From the NCBI RefSeq assembly GCF_000801105.2, contig NC_079513.1, positions 28,255,640-28,319,639 of the forward strand: a stretch of DNA of 64,000 nt, written 5' to 3'. The stretch comes from Raphanus sativus (taxonomy: Eukaryota > Streptophyta > Magnoliopsida > Brassicales > Brassicaceae). Under the pieces are notes generated by a model. It worked only from the letters and a program-made list of their open reading frames with translations. It did no database searches and was not told the DNA's origin. The position numbers and the translations under genes are program-made. Below are positions 24,739 to 37,165 of this stretch, one piece after another (the first letter of the stretch is position 1; every line of letters starts with the position of its first letter).

Positions 24739-25348
24739 TAGTGTGGTCGATTCTTTCTTCATTTCCAGTAACTTTGTTCTTTGCCTTGCCCTATACGTCT
24801 CTTAATTCCTATAACTTTGTGAAAGATTAATTCTGTTATTCATATTTCATAAATAGTCTATTTTCCTTGAAAGAGTTCAAATGAATTTGAATACAATTTC
24901 TTGTGTAACCTATATATATATATATATATATTCACAAAGAATTATTTTATCTTCATAGTTTATACAGTCATTTTATTACTTTCTAAAAGACTAAAACACA
25001 TGTTTGTAAAAGATGTGTTACTCAATTGTATTATAGTAATCAGATACACTGTGTTGATTTTATAAATATATATATGACCCATATTTAAAATGTTAAGATT
25101 ATGACCATAAAATCTTAAATGTGAAAATCTGATCTTTTAACTTGAACGTATACATACGACTAATAACATTCCCCCAAAACACAAAGGTTATGTCAACTTT
25201 TATGATTGAAAGTAAGAAAAAAAATGTGTTTCGTTATTATCAAAAGTGTCTTTGGGGGAGAATTGAATTTGGATTTTCCCATTCCTCGCAAAAATAAACC
25301 AACAAGAAACCATGACATGAAAAGAAACAAAAGTCTGTCACTCTCTCT
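24739..25348. other. AT-rich intergenic spacer
   Basis: No gene is visible. A (TA)n run lies at about 24912-24931. The part near 25150-25348 is likely the 3' UTR of the carrier gene ending at 25349. Confidence 0.5.
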
Positions 25349-26699
25349 CTATAAAGGTGCGTTAAGGAGATATCTCTTCTCATAAAGACCAGTGACCTGA
25401 TCAGCAACTGCCCACATAATGGCTTGTCCTGGAGGGATCCTCATCAGCCTCGGTAACAATCCTCTCCATAGAGCCACTAATCCTTCCTCCGCATAAATCG
25501 TCCTAATGGCATGCACCATACCTTTGTATTTCAGCCCACCTTCACCGTCTCTGGTCTGAGCCATCAACCTGGTCTTGACAACATCAAACGGCCCAGTGCA
25601 GAAGGGACCAGCGGTTCCAGCTAAGAAACCTGAGATCATGGATTGCCAAGGGTGCAAGGATTTACCGTCGCCTTCGTGTTTGTTCCACAAGAGGACGTCA
25701 AAGGAGTTTTTGGCAGTGAACATGACAGCTTGGTTGGTGCCGTTACGCATAACGGTGGGGGCAGCACCAGACCAAAGACCCAAAAAGGATTCTTCTCTGA
25801 CGATGGTTCGAGCACAGTGAATGGGACCTTTGTATTTGAAAAGATCGGGACTTAATCCTTTCTGTTGCTGAAGTCTAATCTTCACAACCTGAAGATGAGA
25901 GTGATGAGAGTCAAACCACATTTCTAGAAAAAAAAGACATTCTTTCTACCTGAATTCTTGTTCATAAAACCAGTAAAAGAGCAAAATGCTTCTACTTAAA
26001 AGTTGATGATTATCAGATTGGGCAAGAAGAATGGGAGCAGAAGAAGCACAATGGCCATCTACGTAGCAAAGGAGATGTGATGGCATATATCAAAATCAAA
26101 CAAATCTAAACCAATATAATAAAAATCTCCTTTGCTGCTGGTTTATTGATGAGCAGGCGAATCTGGCACATGAGTTTCCCAACTAACTATTATTATTATA
26201 CTATTTTGTTTAATTCCATTCATATATATATATTTACAATAATTGAAGATATGGGCATGTGATTTTGTCAGAGAATTAAGCCGCGAAAAATGGTAAGTAT
26301 TACCTCGAAGGGTGTGACAATGGCGAGGGCTTCGAGAACACCGGCGCCAAATCCGGAGAGCAAACGGCCATGGTTGCTCACCTTTCCCGTCTCTTTATCC
26401 TTGAACACTGTTTGGAACATTGCGTTTGATCCCATCCGCAGCGTGTATTTCAGCGTCAGGTGAGTCGCGAACGGCGTCAATCCTTTCCACAGTGCGCGCA
26501 CGCCTTCGGTTCGAACCACCGTGGAGCCGCAGTGCGCGATTCCCTTGTAGGCGCCGCCGCGATCTAGCTGGAGACGCGTCTTGATGACGTCGATGGGCTG
26601 GAGACAGCACGCCTCGACCACTCCGCCGAGTGAACCCGAGATTGCCTTCATGTACGGCGGAATCGTCGCCTGGCTTTTCGAATCCTTCCTCGCCGCCAT
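25349..26699 (-). CDS. SFC1: mitochondrial succinate/fumarate carrier (mSFC1-like)
   Basis: Inner mitochondrial membrane carrier; the Arabidopsis homologue (At5g01340) is described as a succinate/fumarate exchanger. Two exons, 26699-26304 and 25888-25349, give 311 residues, the usual length. Three carrier signatures are intact, one per repeat: QPIDVIKTRLQ, TPFEVVKIRLQ (split by the intron at the glutamate) and GPFDVVKTRLM. The protein starts MAARKDSKSQATIPPYMKA and then enters the first helix, SGSLGGVVEACCLQPID. The C-terminus has RLMRIPPGQAIMWAVADQV, typical of this carrier subfamily. No frameshift is seen. Confidence 0.93.
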
Positions 26700-27704
26700 C
26701 TCTAGATCTTCTCCTCGGCAGGCAGAGAAGAATCAAAAGAGAGAGTGGTTTACGTTGAGTTATATGCTTTATCTCTTTTTACTTCATTCGCCTCTGCTAT
26801 CCCTCCTTATTTTACACAACTCCTCTTTATTTTATGAATAAAATTTAATCGACAATTAGCAAAATCTTTTCTCGGAAACCCAACAAAACGAATCTTACTC
26901 TTATCTTTTTTTAATTAATTTATACGAATGTGAATGTAAGCATATGAGAGGAAATGACACAAGTCTAAATGAAAACAGTGCCATATAATTCGTTTTCGTT
27001 ATCAAGTCTTCTCATAAATATTCTCACAATTATTTTGGGTCTTAACTAATACAGTACGTAACAAAAATTATGAAACGAGGATTAGTAGTCAAAAGAAGCA
27101 AGCCAGCTAATCTTCAACGCACGGCTCATCTTGGGTAACATCTCTTTTGTCCACCATGTTCAACAAAACCCCCCACCCACTCTTGCATCTCTTTTGGCAA
27201 GAATAGTTTACACTAGTCTTGTTTCCACTCAACAAACAAACCCCCGTTACGTCCTTTTTGGTCTAGTAACTTTCATCGACTTGATAACGAAAACGAATTA
27301 TATGGCACTGTTTTCATTTAGACCACTCTCAGTTTCGTCGTCATGACAAGCATATCTCTTTCTAAGTCCAGACTTCTATTTATCCCATCACGACAACAAC
27401 GCTCAAAGTTGAACAACTCCCTTCGAATAGATACTATCATAGTTACACGTTTAATGCAAAACCCAGCACAATTATAAACAATCTAAGCAACTGAGATCTC
27501 TGCTAATGAATAGAGAACAAGAAGCAAAGACTTCACAAATATTTTAAATAACAGAAAAGGCTCAAAAGATCAGTGCTTGTGTTTAACACACAATCTTATT
27601 ACATTCAAGCATTCTTTTTATATAGACATAGCAAACCATCCCCTCTCACTCACTATTTGAGCTTTGACCCATGTAATCTCACCCACTTCGAACAACTTGA
27701 ATTC
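26700..27704. other. carrier promoter and spacer
   Basis: This is the 5' flank of the carrier gene and the 3' flank of the small gene at 27705. No coding sequence or recognizable element is seen. Confidence 0.5.
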
Positions 27705-28510
27705 TCACGGTTTCTTGAAAGACTGAAAAGTAACAACACTCATTTAGTGTTTTTTTATTAAAAACGTGTGCGCAAGGATAAAAAGTTAATTATGGGAAAA
27801 GAAACTCACGTCAGAGTTCTTGGAAAGTTCTTCCATATGCTGAGCGACTTTCTCCTTACTCTCTGCAGCTGTAAGAAAAAAAAAGAATCAAATTCCAAAA
27901 GTTAACATAACTGTGTTTTCACCATAACTGTGTAACACGCATGAGGGAGTAAACATATTAAAAAAATATTGGGCTAGAGTTAAAAAAGACAAACCCATTT
28001 TAGAGATGTTCTCTATTCTTTTTGAAGTCCTCACAGCAAACCTCTGGAAAGCATGGCTACCAAAACAGAAACGAAAATTCACAAAATACTGTTAACAAGC
28101 CCATCAGATTATACAACCAATCAATCTTGTGAAACAATTTAATGCAAGAGAGTCCCCCGATAATCCCAAAGGATCAGATCAAACAAACAAATCATCAAAA
28201 CAGGTAAGCTCTCGTAAAGATCCAACAAGAGTAACATCATGTCTATGATAAGGACAAGACTATGCAGACCAGCGTGTAAGTTGAACCTATCTAGCTTCAA
28301 CAAGAAGGAGCCGATGAGGAGCTTATAAAAATACCCAATCAGCCAGAGAATGAAGCTTTTTTATAAATTAAAGAAGCAAAAGTCTAGAATAATACCCAAA
28401 AAGATGGAGAAATGAGAGTAGGTAGGGTACCTGTTAGACAAACCATTAACAATGAGCTCGTTCGCAACGTATGAGATCACTCTCCCAATAAAGTTTCCTC
28501 CTCCCGCCAT
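27705..28510 (-). CDS. small conserved plant protein, 72 residues (At5g01350-like)
   Basis: I do not recognise a function. Four short exons splice in frame with good GT-AG sites: 28510-28431, 28056-27995, 27868-27810 and 27722-27705. The product starts MAGGGNFIGRVISYVANELI, continues GLSNSHAFQRFAVRTSKRIE and AAESKEKVAQHMEELSKNSD, and ends SFKKP. It has no signal peptide; residues about 28-65 could form an amphipathic helix. The position between the carrier and TBL3 matches At5g01350 in Arabidopsis (from memory), which is a small uncharacterised gene. The last exon is only 18 bp, so the C-terminus is the weakest part of the model. Confidence 0.62.
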
Positions 28511-29366
28511 TAATCTCCCCCTTTCCTTTTCACAACAGAAACAAACCTACCCCTAATTACCCCCAAATCACCACAATTTTATGGACAATTACGAACCCTA
28601 AAATCAAAAATTCAATCCAACTTAACAATCGGAGACAGAAACTCAACAGACAGAATTAGGTTGTCCTAATTAATACCTCACCTGATGCACACGACGGAAG
28701 ATTGGGGAAGTTTCGAGATCAAACGAAATTCGTGGCGACGTCTCTAAAATTTTTTACAGGTTCCAGATTTGTTAAATTTATAACTAGACAACCTCCTCGT
28801 GACGGCTATGACTTGTCCCTTTAGGGCAAAACATCGGACGGTCACATGTCTCTCCATTACAATCTAACGGTCTGAAAGCCCCTAACATCGATTACCAGAC
28901 TTTTCTATTTTACCCCCACCTTCTTTCCTGGCCCATCGCTTCATATATGGGCCCAGTCCATCTTGGCCTTCTTTTAATTTGTTGAGTTTGCCGTTGTTGG
29001 GTAGACGACAATCCAATTTACAAATGTTCCTCCCTTCTTTTTTCTTAAAACGTTTTCAGTTTTTTTTTTTTTTCTTTGTTAGTTAACCATATAAAACTGT
29101 TTCCCTTATGTAAATTGGTTTTGAATGATGCAATTCAATTAAGACAGAAATGAACTAATTTTTCTGCATTAATGCATTAACAGACTTTTGTTCCCTTTTT
29201 TCAATTTTATCCACCTGTCGTTTACGTTTACCAAGTTACAATACACATATATTCAAAAAACAAAACAAAATGCTGATGACAACACAAGAGTGAGAGAGGA
29301 CTTGGGGTTTTCCCGTTTCATCCTTCAGTACATGCATGTTTGTTTCCTATAGCTTTTATTTATGGG
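28511..29366. other. intergenic region downstream of TBL3
   Basis: This holds the promoter and leader of the small gene ending at 28510 and the 3' UTR of the TBL3 gene. No other gene is seen. Confidence 0.5.
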
Positions 29367-31204
29367 TTACAAATGAGCCAATAGGATCCGGTTCCACGTA
29401 TCGGGCAATCCAGGGAGGCACCAATGTATGCAATCAGCGTTACGCATTGGATCAGCTCTCTGCTCTGCCGTTAGCATCTTTCCCCCTGTCTCCGTGTAGA
29501 CCGATGTGTGTGCGTCTATGCGGTACTCCGACAGCTGCGTTATGTTAATGACTGTCACGTGCGTCGCCATGTTCTTCACGACGCTTGACACCACTTTCAT
29601 CATCTGCTTGTTCGACCCTGTTCCCCAAAACCTCTTGTCTTTTACTGGCTCTGTCTCGTTGAAACACTTCGTCCCGTTTGGCTTCCCCCAATCCGCACTT
29701 CTGCACGTTTTACACAAACAGTCTAGCTAATTACTATATTATAGGCGACTTTTGATTTTTTTTTTGGTGTGTTAATTAAGATCATTCTTTGCATGTATAT
29801 ATGAAACCACTACTATATTTCTTTATTTATTAATTCATGCGTTTGCATTACGCATTTACGTTTATAATTTATACTAACCATAATAAATAAATAAAAATAA
29901 AAAATAAATCCAAACACATAAACATAAAACTAGTAGTATTTTTTTACCTAGAATGAGTAGGAGACATGGTAGTGAAGAAGACTTTGGTCTTGTTAGAGTC
30001 GACGGTAGAGTCAACCCAATTAGCCCATGTCTTGAGCCCTAGCCTGTAAGCCACTGGTGTGTCTAAAGCCTCAGCACCTCTCTCTCCATTTCCAAATGAA
30101 CCCCACAAAGCTTTCATCCTAAGCCCACTCATCCACCAAACATAAGTGTTGAAAACTAGAATATCAGCTCCTTCCCAATACTTTGATCGATCTTCCACTG
30201 AATCCACTTTTACTATCCTCTTCTTCATATCCAATATCACAGGCAAATCCGTGTTGGATTCGACAATAAACGGCGCCCAGTAAAACTCTATACTCGCATT
30301 GTATTCCTATAAAACAATTTTTTTTTTACAAATATAAGCTTCGCTTGCAACACAAGGTACAGTGATACCTCACCTAATTAACAAGGATTGTGCAAGTTAC
30401 CTTTGCTTTGAAGACAAAGTATTTTTTGCTACGCTTCATTGATTTTTCTCCTTCGGGTATTATCGATTCCACCAAACACACGAATGACTCCCATTGACTT
30501 CGTTGCAACGAATCTCCCACAAACAGTAATCTTTTTCCTCTGAGTTTGTTCATTGCTAACTTCGGATTAAATCTGTTTCAAGACAGAGGAAGTTATAGAT
30601 TCTGACTTAGACCAATAACTAGACTTAATTAGTAGCTTTTGAGAATAGATATAGTTTACCGTGGGATAGTACAGTCATCAGGCTGCCATTCCCACCGAAG
30701 ATAATCAGTTTCTGGTCTTCCATTTTTCATACAAGAGAACTGACGGTCGATGTATGGACATGATTCATCCGTGTAGAGGGGCTCCGCTGAGCTGTTGTAA
30801 ACCCATTTCCCTGCTGCAACATTACACTCTTCTGGATCGAACTCGAACCTGTCGTCCAGAACATCCATGTTTTCTGATCTCTCCTCTCGAACTTTCTCCT
30901 CTGACCAACAAGAAAAGTTAGATGAGATTACTTGCGTCACAAGAGAAGAGAAAAATAATAATAAGGCAACAGCAGAGTTTTGAGATTCGAGTATCCTCTT
31001 ACTAGGTTTCGAGCTAATGTCTTTCTTCGGACAAGACTTTAACCTGAAGAAATTTGAAGAGGAAGAGGAGGAAGAAGACATCAAGCTGATTCTTTCGGTG
31101 TACAAGAGAACAAAGAACATAAAACCACATAGAACAAGAACGATTATGGATAGAGGAATCTTGGCTCCGCCCACTGCTCCTCTGTTAAGTATCAAGAAGC
31201 TCAT
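29367..31204 (-). CDS. TBL3: trichome birefringence-like protein 3 (polysaccharide O-acetyltransferase)
   Basis: Golgi type II membrane protein of the TBL/DUF231 family; members O-acetylate cell-wall xylan, and Arabidopsis TBL3 is linked to secondary-wall cellulose and xylan. Four exons were traced: 31204-30660, 30572-30401, 30306-29948 and 29700-29367, about 470 residues. An N-terminal membrane anchor (IPLSIIVLVLCGFMFFVLLY) is followed by a serine-rich stem. The TBL domain starts at EECNVAAGKWVYN. The esterase-like GDS motif is in LLFVGDSLQRSQWES, and the C-terminal D-x-x-H motif is in DCIHWCLPGLPDTWN. All catalytic motifs are present, so the gene looks functional. Confidence 0.94.
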
Positions 31205-32009
31205 AGTGGCGAATCTGGTAATTTCTGTGGGAATTAGAGAGAAAGGTGTTAAGGGAGTGTTTGGTTTTATTTAGGAAATTAAGGATCGAGTAGGAGTGAA
31301 GCTAAAGGCATGTTTGGATGTATTGCTTCCATCTTTTCCCACTATAACAAAGATGTGGTTAGGGAGGTTAAGGTTTGATATGATTGTGTTTTTATCTATT
31401 GATTAAGATATATGTAAACGTGAAATGCACACTGTCATTCATTAGATCAACTTTGTTTGGCTAAATCCTTGAGGTCTTCCTTTAAACCGTACTAATAGAA
31501 GAAATTGCTATTTTGAATACATTTTGTCATTTTCGTTACTTTTTTATAAAACATTAGTGATAAATTTCAGAAAATCATTCTTTTTGCCAAGAATCATTCA
31601 TTTCTTTAAGCAGTTGAAAAGGTAAATCACATCAAAATAGGTGTTGCGTAAATTCTTTTATACCTAGAACGTTGGTGTCAAGCTTAAACATTTTATAGAA
31701 CAGACATCTTCGGAAAAATCAACATAGAGTGACTTACTTGACACACATTGAAGTTACATAAAAGCGAATATTAATTTGATTAATTAAATCAGTAGTCTAT
31801 AAATCATTCTTCAAAGTCGTTTAAAGTTAAGAACAAATAGTTGATGAATTGTTATAGTGGCCCTCAACATCAGATTAAACGGAGAATCATTTGATGATTT
31901 TGTCAATGGCACATGAAAACGAAATAAACATACACCAATAGTTGGTGTTGCTTACAAAACCAACAATAGTTCCTTTTAGTTATTTTCATTTTGATGATAG
32001 TTAAATCAA
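31205..32009. other. TBL3 upstream spacer
   Basis: 5' flank of TBL3. AT-rich, and no gene is visible. Confidence 0.5.
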
Positions 32010-32661
32010 TCTATCTTATTAAAACAGAAACATTCTGTTGGACCTAACATTTATTTTGTAAGTTTTTAAATTAAATACACTTTTATATTTTATAGTTAAA
32101 CATACATTAAGTCACTAATATTTCTTTCTTTATACTACTATCCATGTTTCCAAACAATATACTTATTTCTTTATACTACTATCAATGTTTCCAAACAATA
32201 TATTTTTTATATTACTATCAATGTTTCCAAATAATACAATAATTAATCTTAGTTATTTTATATCTATCATTTTCTCTTTAAAATTTTGTAGAAACGTCAT
32301 AATTTCATAAATTGCAAAATAGTGAACTTTAAAATTTCGATTATAAGATTACAAATTATGAAATTATTACAATTTAAATCCAATTAGATTACATATCGGT
32401 CATCCATCAGTTCAATCGGTTAGTCTCGGGTTTTAGTGATTTTTTAATATGAATATTTTAAAAACATAAATTGAATTGTCAGATCTCCGGATTAACCGGT
32501 ATAATCATAATCGGGTTGAATTTAAAAATACTGATTTAAATGCAAAAATATTTTAAATACACACTCTTTAAACATAACCAAAATATTTGTTAAATTATTA
32601 GTGAAATTTTTCATCGTAAAATATTCTGCGCTTCAAAAGCGCGGATTAAAATATAGTATCC
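32010..32661 (+). mobile_element. Helitron-like element 2 (degenerate)
   Basis: The left end is TCTATCTTATTAAAACAG after an A. The right end near 32628-32661 has GCGCTTCAAAAGCGC, able to form a hairpin, then GGATTAAAATATAGT, in which the usual CTAG is mutated to ATAG. The interior has a minisatellite of three 36-41 bp units (32121-32240) and CCGGTTTAACCGG-like words shared with 6765-6930. No coding frame is visible. Confidence 0.5.
32121..32240. repeat. minisatellite, about three units
   Basis: The word TATACTACTATC(A/C)ATG followed by TTTCCAAACAATA recurs three times, with unit starts near 32131, 32172 and 32208. It lies inside the Helitron-like element. Confidence 0.8.
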
Positions 32662-32842
32662 TATTAAAGATGCTCTTATACGCTTATGACACCATCAGAC
32701 CACCAAACGTTACGATTAGACAGCGTACATATATTAAAGACTTAAAAAGTAAATATATTAAAGACATACAGTATATATTTGTTTATCTTCCTTATTGTTT
32801 GAAGTATAGTCTATATTGGTTCATCAAGTGCGAACAATTGTA

Positions 32843-33649
32843 TCTATTTTATTAAAACAGAAGTACACATATAGAATACCCCTTAATTTTTTTAGTGTTA
32901 TTTACAATTGTATGCCACTGAGAATTAAATTGAACTTCCTATTTTAATATTTTAATGTTTGTCTTTTTCAGTTATATTAATGTGTTTCTTTTTCTTTCCT
33001 ATTTTAATACTTGTCTTTTTCAGTTAGATTAATGTGTTTTTTTTCTTTTCTAATTTAATGTTTGTCTTTTTAGTTAGATTAATGTATTTTGTTTTTTATT
33101 CTTCAACAATTAATGATATTTTAAAGTTATCTTTTTTTTGTCAACTTAAAGTTGTCTAAACTATTTGAAAATATAAAATAGTCAAAAGTAAACATATGAA
33201 ATAGATAAACAATAATCAAACACCAAAAATATTTAAAATATATATTTATTCTCCATCCAAATATTGAAGTTCAACCTATTTTTTAATTTTTAGTTTAGGT
33301 ATTTTGGCTTATATTACTTAAATTTATATGTTTTGAGTAATTTAAAGTATATATAAATTTTGAAAATTTTAAAATAATTCAAACGGGATATCCGTATCCG
33401 AACCGAACCCGCAAATATCTGAATCAAACTGAAACCAAAATTTATAAATATTTAAATGTTGCTGAAATCTTTAAACTCGGGAATCTCAAACCCAAATAGA
33501 TTTTAACTGAATCAGTGGGTATCCAAATACATATCCCTAGCGTAGTCAATGTAAAACGATCAAATATTACAAATACATCATTTAATATAAATAAATAAAA
33601 ACTAAAACAGCAAATTAATACCCGTGCGGTCGCACGGGTGAAGATCTAG
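32843..33649 (+). mobile_element. Helitron-like element 3 with classic 3' hairpin
   Basis: The left end is TCTATTTTATTAAAACAG after A (from 32843). The right end has the perfect hairpin CCCGTGCG-GT-CGCACGGG (33621-33638), a 7-bp spacer, then CTAG at 33646-33649 followed by T. This is the textbook Helitron terminus. The interior has a tandem repeat near 32953-33090 (units of about 52 bp with TTGTCTTTTTCAGTTA) and an inverted relative of the MITE at 4814-5490. It encodes no protein. Confidence 0.75.
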
Positions 33650-33815
33650 TTATTAAAGACAACACAAAACTCATTGGGCTTCTACTTTCTCAATTAATAA
33701 ATGCATATAGTGGGAAATGTTGCAACATACTTTTTCTCATTGGTCTTGTAACTCTTGTTTAAGATTGTTTCAAATATAGAATGAAGACATGAATTAAAAA
33801 TGAAGGTTAATAAAA

Positions 33816-33888
33816 TGGAGATGCGGGGTATCGATCCCCGTACCTCTCGCATGCTAAGCGAGCGCTCTACCATCTGAGCTACATCCCC
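33816..33888 (-). tRNA. tRNA-Ala (anticodon AGC)
   Basis: A 73-nt cloverleaf can be folded on the minus strand. The acceptor stem is GGGGATG with CATCTCC (one G-U) and discriminator A; the D arm has GCTCAGATGGTAGAGC. The anticodon loop TTAGCAT gives AGC. The T arm is GGGGATCGATACCCC. No intron is present and CCA is not encoded, as usual for a nuclear tRNA. A TTTT run follows on the minus strand. Confidence 0.95.
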
Positions 33889-35505
33889 ATTGTCCTGAAT
33901 GTTAGAAACTGCATTTTATCATTCAAAGATTATGTGTGAGCTGGTTACGGTGGCCGTAAGGCTATGTTTATGATGACAAACCAATGCATGTGTTTTGTGA
34001 TAGTCAACCAACTTAAGCGTTAGTTTTCCACAGAGACGTACGAATTATATAGAAGAGTATTCTCATTTTCCCCGCGATTAAATACTTTAAAAGAACAGTC
34101 AAATTAAGGCTACTCAATCATATGCGCACTCATTCTTTCTCAAATTTGACATTCAAGACATTCATGTTCTCACTTATATTAGGATAATTCATCTCCATAA
34201 ACACTCAAAACAGTTTTCTTCTGAAGTTTGCAATTTACAGAGCCCGCGTAGCTTTGGAATACGTACTGTATCTTTTTGTCCACATGCAAATTGTGGTTTC
34301 CTTCTAACGTTACTTACTTCTTTGACATTTTTTTGTATTTCTGTAAATTTTTTGTTTAAGTTTCACATGTGGAATTTGTTCACATTCCCCGTTCTTATTT
34401 ATTTAAGTTTCGAGTTATAAATATATGATTTTTTTTGCTTAATATAAATATATGATTTAGTCGAGCAAACTCTTTTTGTATTTACTAAAAATTAAAAAAA
34501 AAAAGCAAAAGTGATTCATGAACTGAAGAAGGTTCGTACTGGTGGCCTTTGAGGGTATTCTACGTTTCTACCAAGCTGTATTGATACGGTTCGAACGCCG
34601 TATGACACGGTTTCAAGTTTTTAACTGTGATTCGATCTGTTTGGTAGCTGTCTGTTGCAAGAGAAGAATGGGAAGAATACAGATAATATCATAATATATA
34701 ACTACTTAAGAAAAAAATGCGTGACAAATGATCACAAATAACGCGGTGAAGTAGTAATATGTGACAACTGGTTTAACATTTTACCCAAAAAAAAAAGTTA
34801 ATGTGTGACAAATGTGAGTTTTGTCTTGCAACAAGGCGTACTTTTGTTTATTTTTTGTTTATCGACTGATTAATAACCATGGAACATTATTATTAGCAGA
34901 ATAAAGTAGCTAAAAGTCCCCTAAAAGTAGTAAACCAATTTGATTTAGGACACTTAGGCTATGCTCGTTTTACTCCTTCTATTAGAGCATCTCCAACCTA
35001 TTGTTATTTTTATCTTTATAATAGCATTTAGAAGTGAAATTACTCCAACTCACCTCTATTTCTTCCTCTATAATAGAGATCTCTATTATTTCCTCTAATC
35101 CTCTATTTTTTACTCTATAAAATAGAGATTGCTATTTTAGAGAAATACATTGGAGCATATCCCACCTTATAGGTCGAAGATTTAAAAATTTCCTATTTAT
35201 TAGAATGAGGTTAGTCACCACTAAATGCATCAGAAGGAAGTAGTACTATTTTCAAAAACTCACTTTTATACAATCACTGATTTAAAACTCCCCAAAAGAA
35301 CCTGGAAATTAAAGCATTCTATGAGAGCAGACCAGAATTTGAGGATCAAACCAGCATCGACCCCCAAGTCCTATCGAATTAAACTTTCAATTATTCATAT
35401 ACTAATCAAACAAACATTAACTAGATATGACTTAAATGAGATTTAAATTGCTAAGGAACTAGCTAACTGATTCCATGCTTAAATCAAATAGCTATGAAAC
35501 AATAT
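33889..35505. other. intergenic spacer
   Basis: No gene is visible. The part near 34985-35160 is a likely MITE (listed separately); the rest is AT-rich. Confidence 0.5.
34981..35162. mobile_element. likely MITE with GAGCATCTCCAA-type end
   Basis: The left end GAGCATCTCCAACCTATT and the right end ATACATTGGAGCATAT are imperfect inverted repeats of the kind common in plant MITEs. The body has nested TATAATAGAGATCTCTATTA palindromes. The target duplication cannot be fixed, so the exact ends are uncertain. Confidence 0.45.
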
Positions 35506-37165
35506 TTAAAAGCGTTGATAATGATCATCATTGTGATCTCTATCAAGCTTATTAAGCAAAGCATCAATGAGTGTATCTCTCTTCCGAGCCCTATCTTCTT
35601 CTCTTAGCCGTCTCTCATCCTCTCTTTCCATCCACCTTCTCTCTGCGGCAGCTCTCTCTTCCTCTAGATCAGCCATTCTCTTCCGCCACTCGTTCTCTCT
35701 CTTTTCCCTCTCTCTCGCCTTCATTTCCCACGCATCTCTCCATTCTTTATCCATCTTTACCGTTTGCCTCATAAAGTCCTCCAATAATTCTTTCAGTGTA
35801 CTACCCGCGGTTTCAGCTTTGGTACCACCTGTATATATACCTTTTCCTTTTTTCACACGTTTTCTTGGATCAGTAGAAGTACTAGTAGTAACCGCTTCTG
35901 CCTCTTTCTTGTCTGTCTCCATGAAAGACAATATTTCCTCGTTGATGTCTTGATTTGGCTCCTCAACTTGATCTTCTTCCTCTTCGTCAGATGAAAACTG
36001 ATGATGTTTTCTCTTCGAAGAAATGCTTGCTTCCGTGGGCTCTGACCACAACTTTCTTTGCATTCTTGCTGTAAAAATCGATTGGATCTCGTTGTAGAAT
36101 GGGAACTGCTGTGTAATAGCTTCTGGTTCAGTCGTTTCACATGCCTGTCCGATACGTATTCAAATATGTTATATATATGTAGTACATACACAAAATATAT
36201 GTTTTTCATGCATATAAAATAAGTGGCACTATTATTCCACGCTACCAGTTTCTAGCTAAGTGACCAAGTAGCTTAACTGGAATTAGTAATCTCGTATAAA
36301 CATGTTCATCTATTACTTTTATTATTGACTTGTACTTAACGTATGCAGAAGTATTCAACTATCATGTCACATATTTAATGGTGATGCATCCGTTATATAA
36401 AACGGTAACTGTTTTTTTTTTCTGGCATTTTGTGAACACGAGATATAAAACGTACAGATACCATGTGAAATATTAGTATGACAAGAAAAAGAGAGATATT
36501 TGTATAACGGATCAAAATGTGAACATATGGTGCATCATGAAATTCAGCAATAAACGCGTTACTTGCACTATAAATGGCATGGTAATTAATATTCTAAACA
36601 ACCTAAGACATTAGGTTAAACTCATTAATTGATGTATAGTAATATCGTTCATCTATACATCACTTGAGATTGATCAGAGTAGGATTCCAATATGCATAAT
36701 AGTCAATCTTACCGCAGATGAAATACACATAATAATGATGTAAGCATGGCTTGTACTTATGATGCAAATTCTTGTAATCGTGATCATAGAAAATCATTAA
36801 TAAGTGTATATATTTATAAGAGAATTAAAAAGATATATGGTAACCTTGTATCTAGTGACGAGGTTCTTCCACTTGCTCTTACACTGTTCTGCGCTTCGGG
36901 CAAAACCCTTGTCGACCATTTTAGCGGCGACGACTTCCCAGAGTAGCTTATTGCGTTTGGTCTCCATGAAAGTCTGATCAAGCTCTTCTCTTATACCCAA
37001 AAGCTCCCTTGTCTCCTCTATGCTCCACTGAGGGATTCTCTCGCCTCCTCCAACACCTGAATCCATCGCAGCCGTCGTGCTCTGCGGCGGTAGAGAGAGC
37101 TGTTGCTGTTGGATCAAGTGATAAAGTTGATGGTCGCGATGATAGAAAGGGTTACTTCGGTCCAT
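35506..37165 (-). CDS. GT-3A: trihelix transcription factor GT-3A
   Basis: Plant nuclear GT-1-type trihelix DNA-binding factor. Two exons, 37165-36845 and 36144-35506, give 319 residues (Arabidopsis GT-3a is about 323). The trihelix spans about residues 46-130: WSIEETRELLGIREELDQTF, NKLLWEVVAAKMVDKGFAR, SAEQCKSKWKNLVTRYKACE, then FPFYNEIQSIF as the fourth helix. The three spaced tryptophans of the fold are present. The intron lies just after the third helix. The C-terminal half has an acidic stretch (SSDEEEEDQVEEPNQ), a lysine/arginine patch (PRKRVKKGK) that may be a nuclear signal, and a long charged coiled coil (about residues 215-300). The family binds GTTAC-like GT elements and can form homodimers. 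Confidence 0.94.

Noticed and set aside
33889..34600. Second tRNA or small RNA gene next to tRNA-Ala
   Set aside because: No cloverleaf, box A/B pair or stable hairpin is visible.
35567..35953. Plus-strand serine-rich ORF opposite GT-3A exon 2
   Set aside because: It is the shadow of the charged coiled coil; Arg/Glu codons read as Ser/Leu on the other strand.
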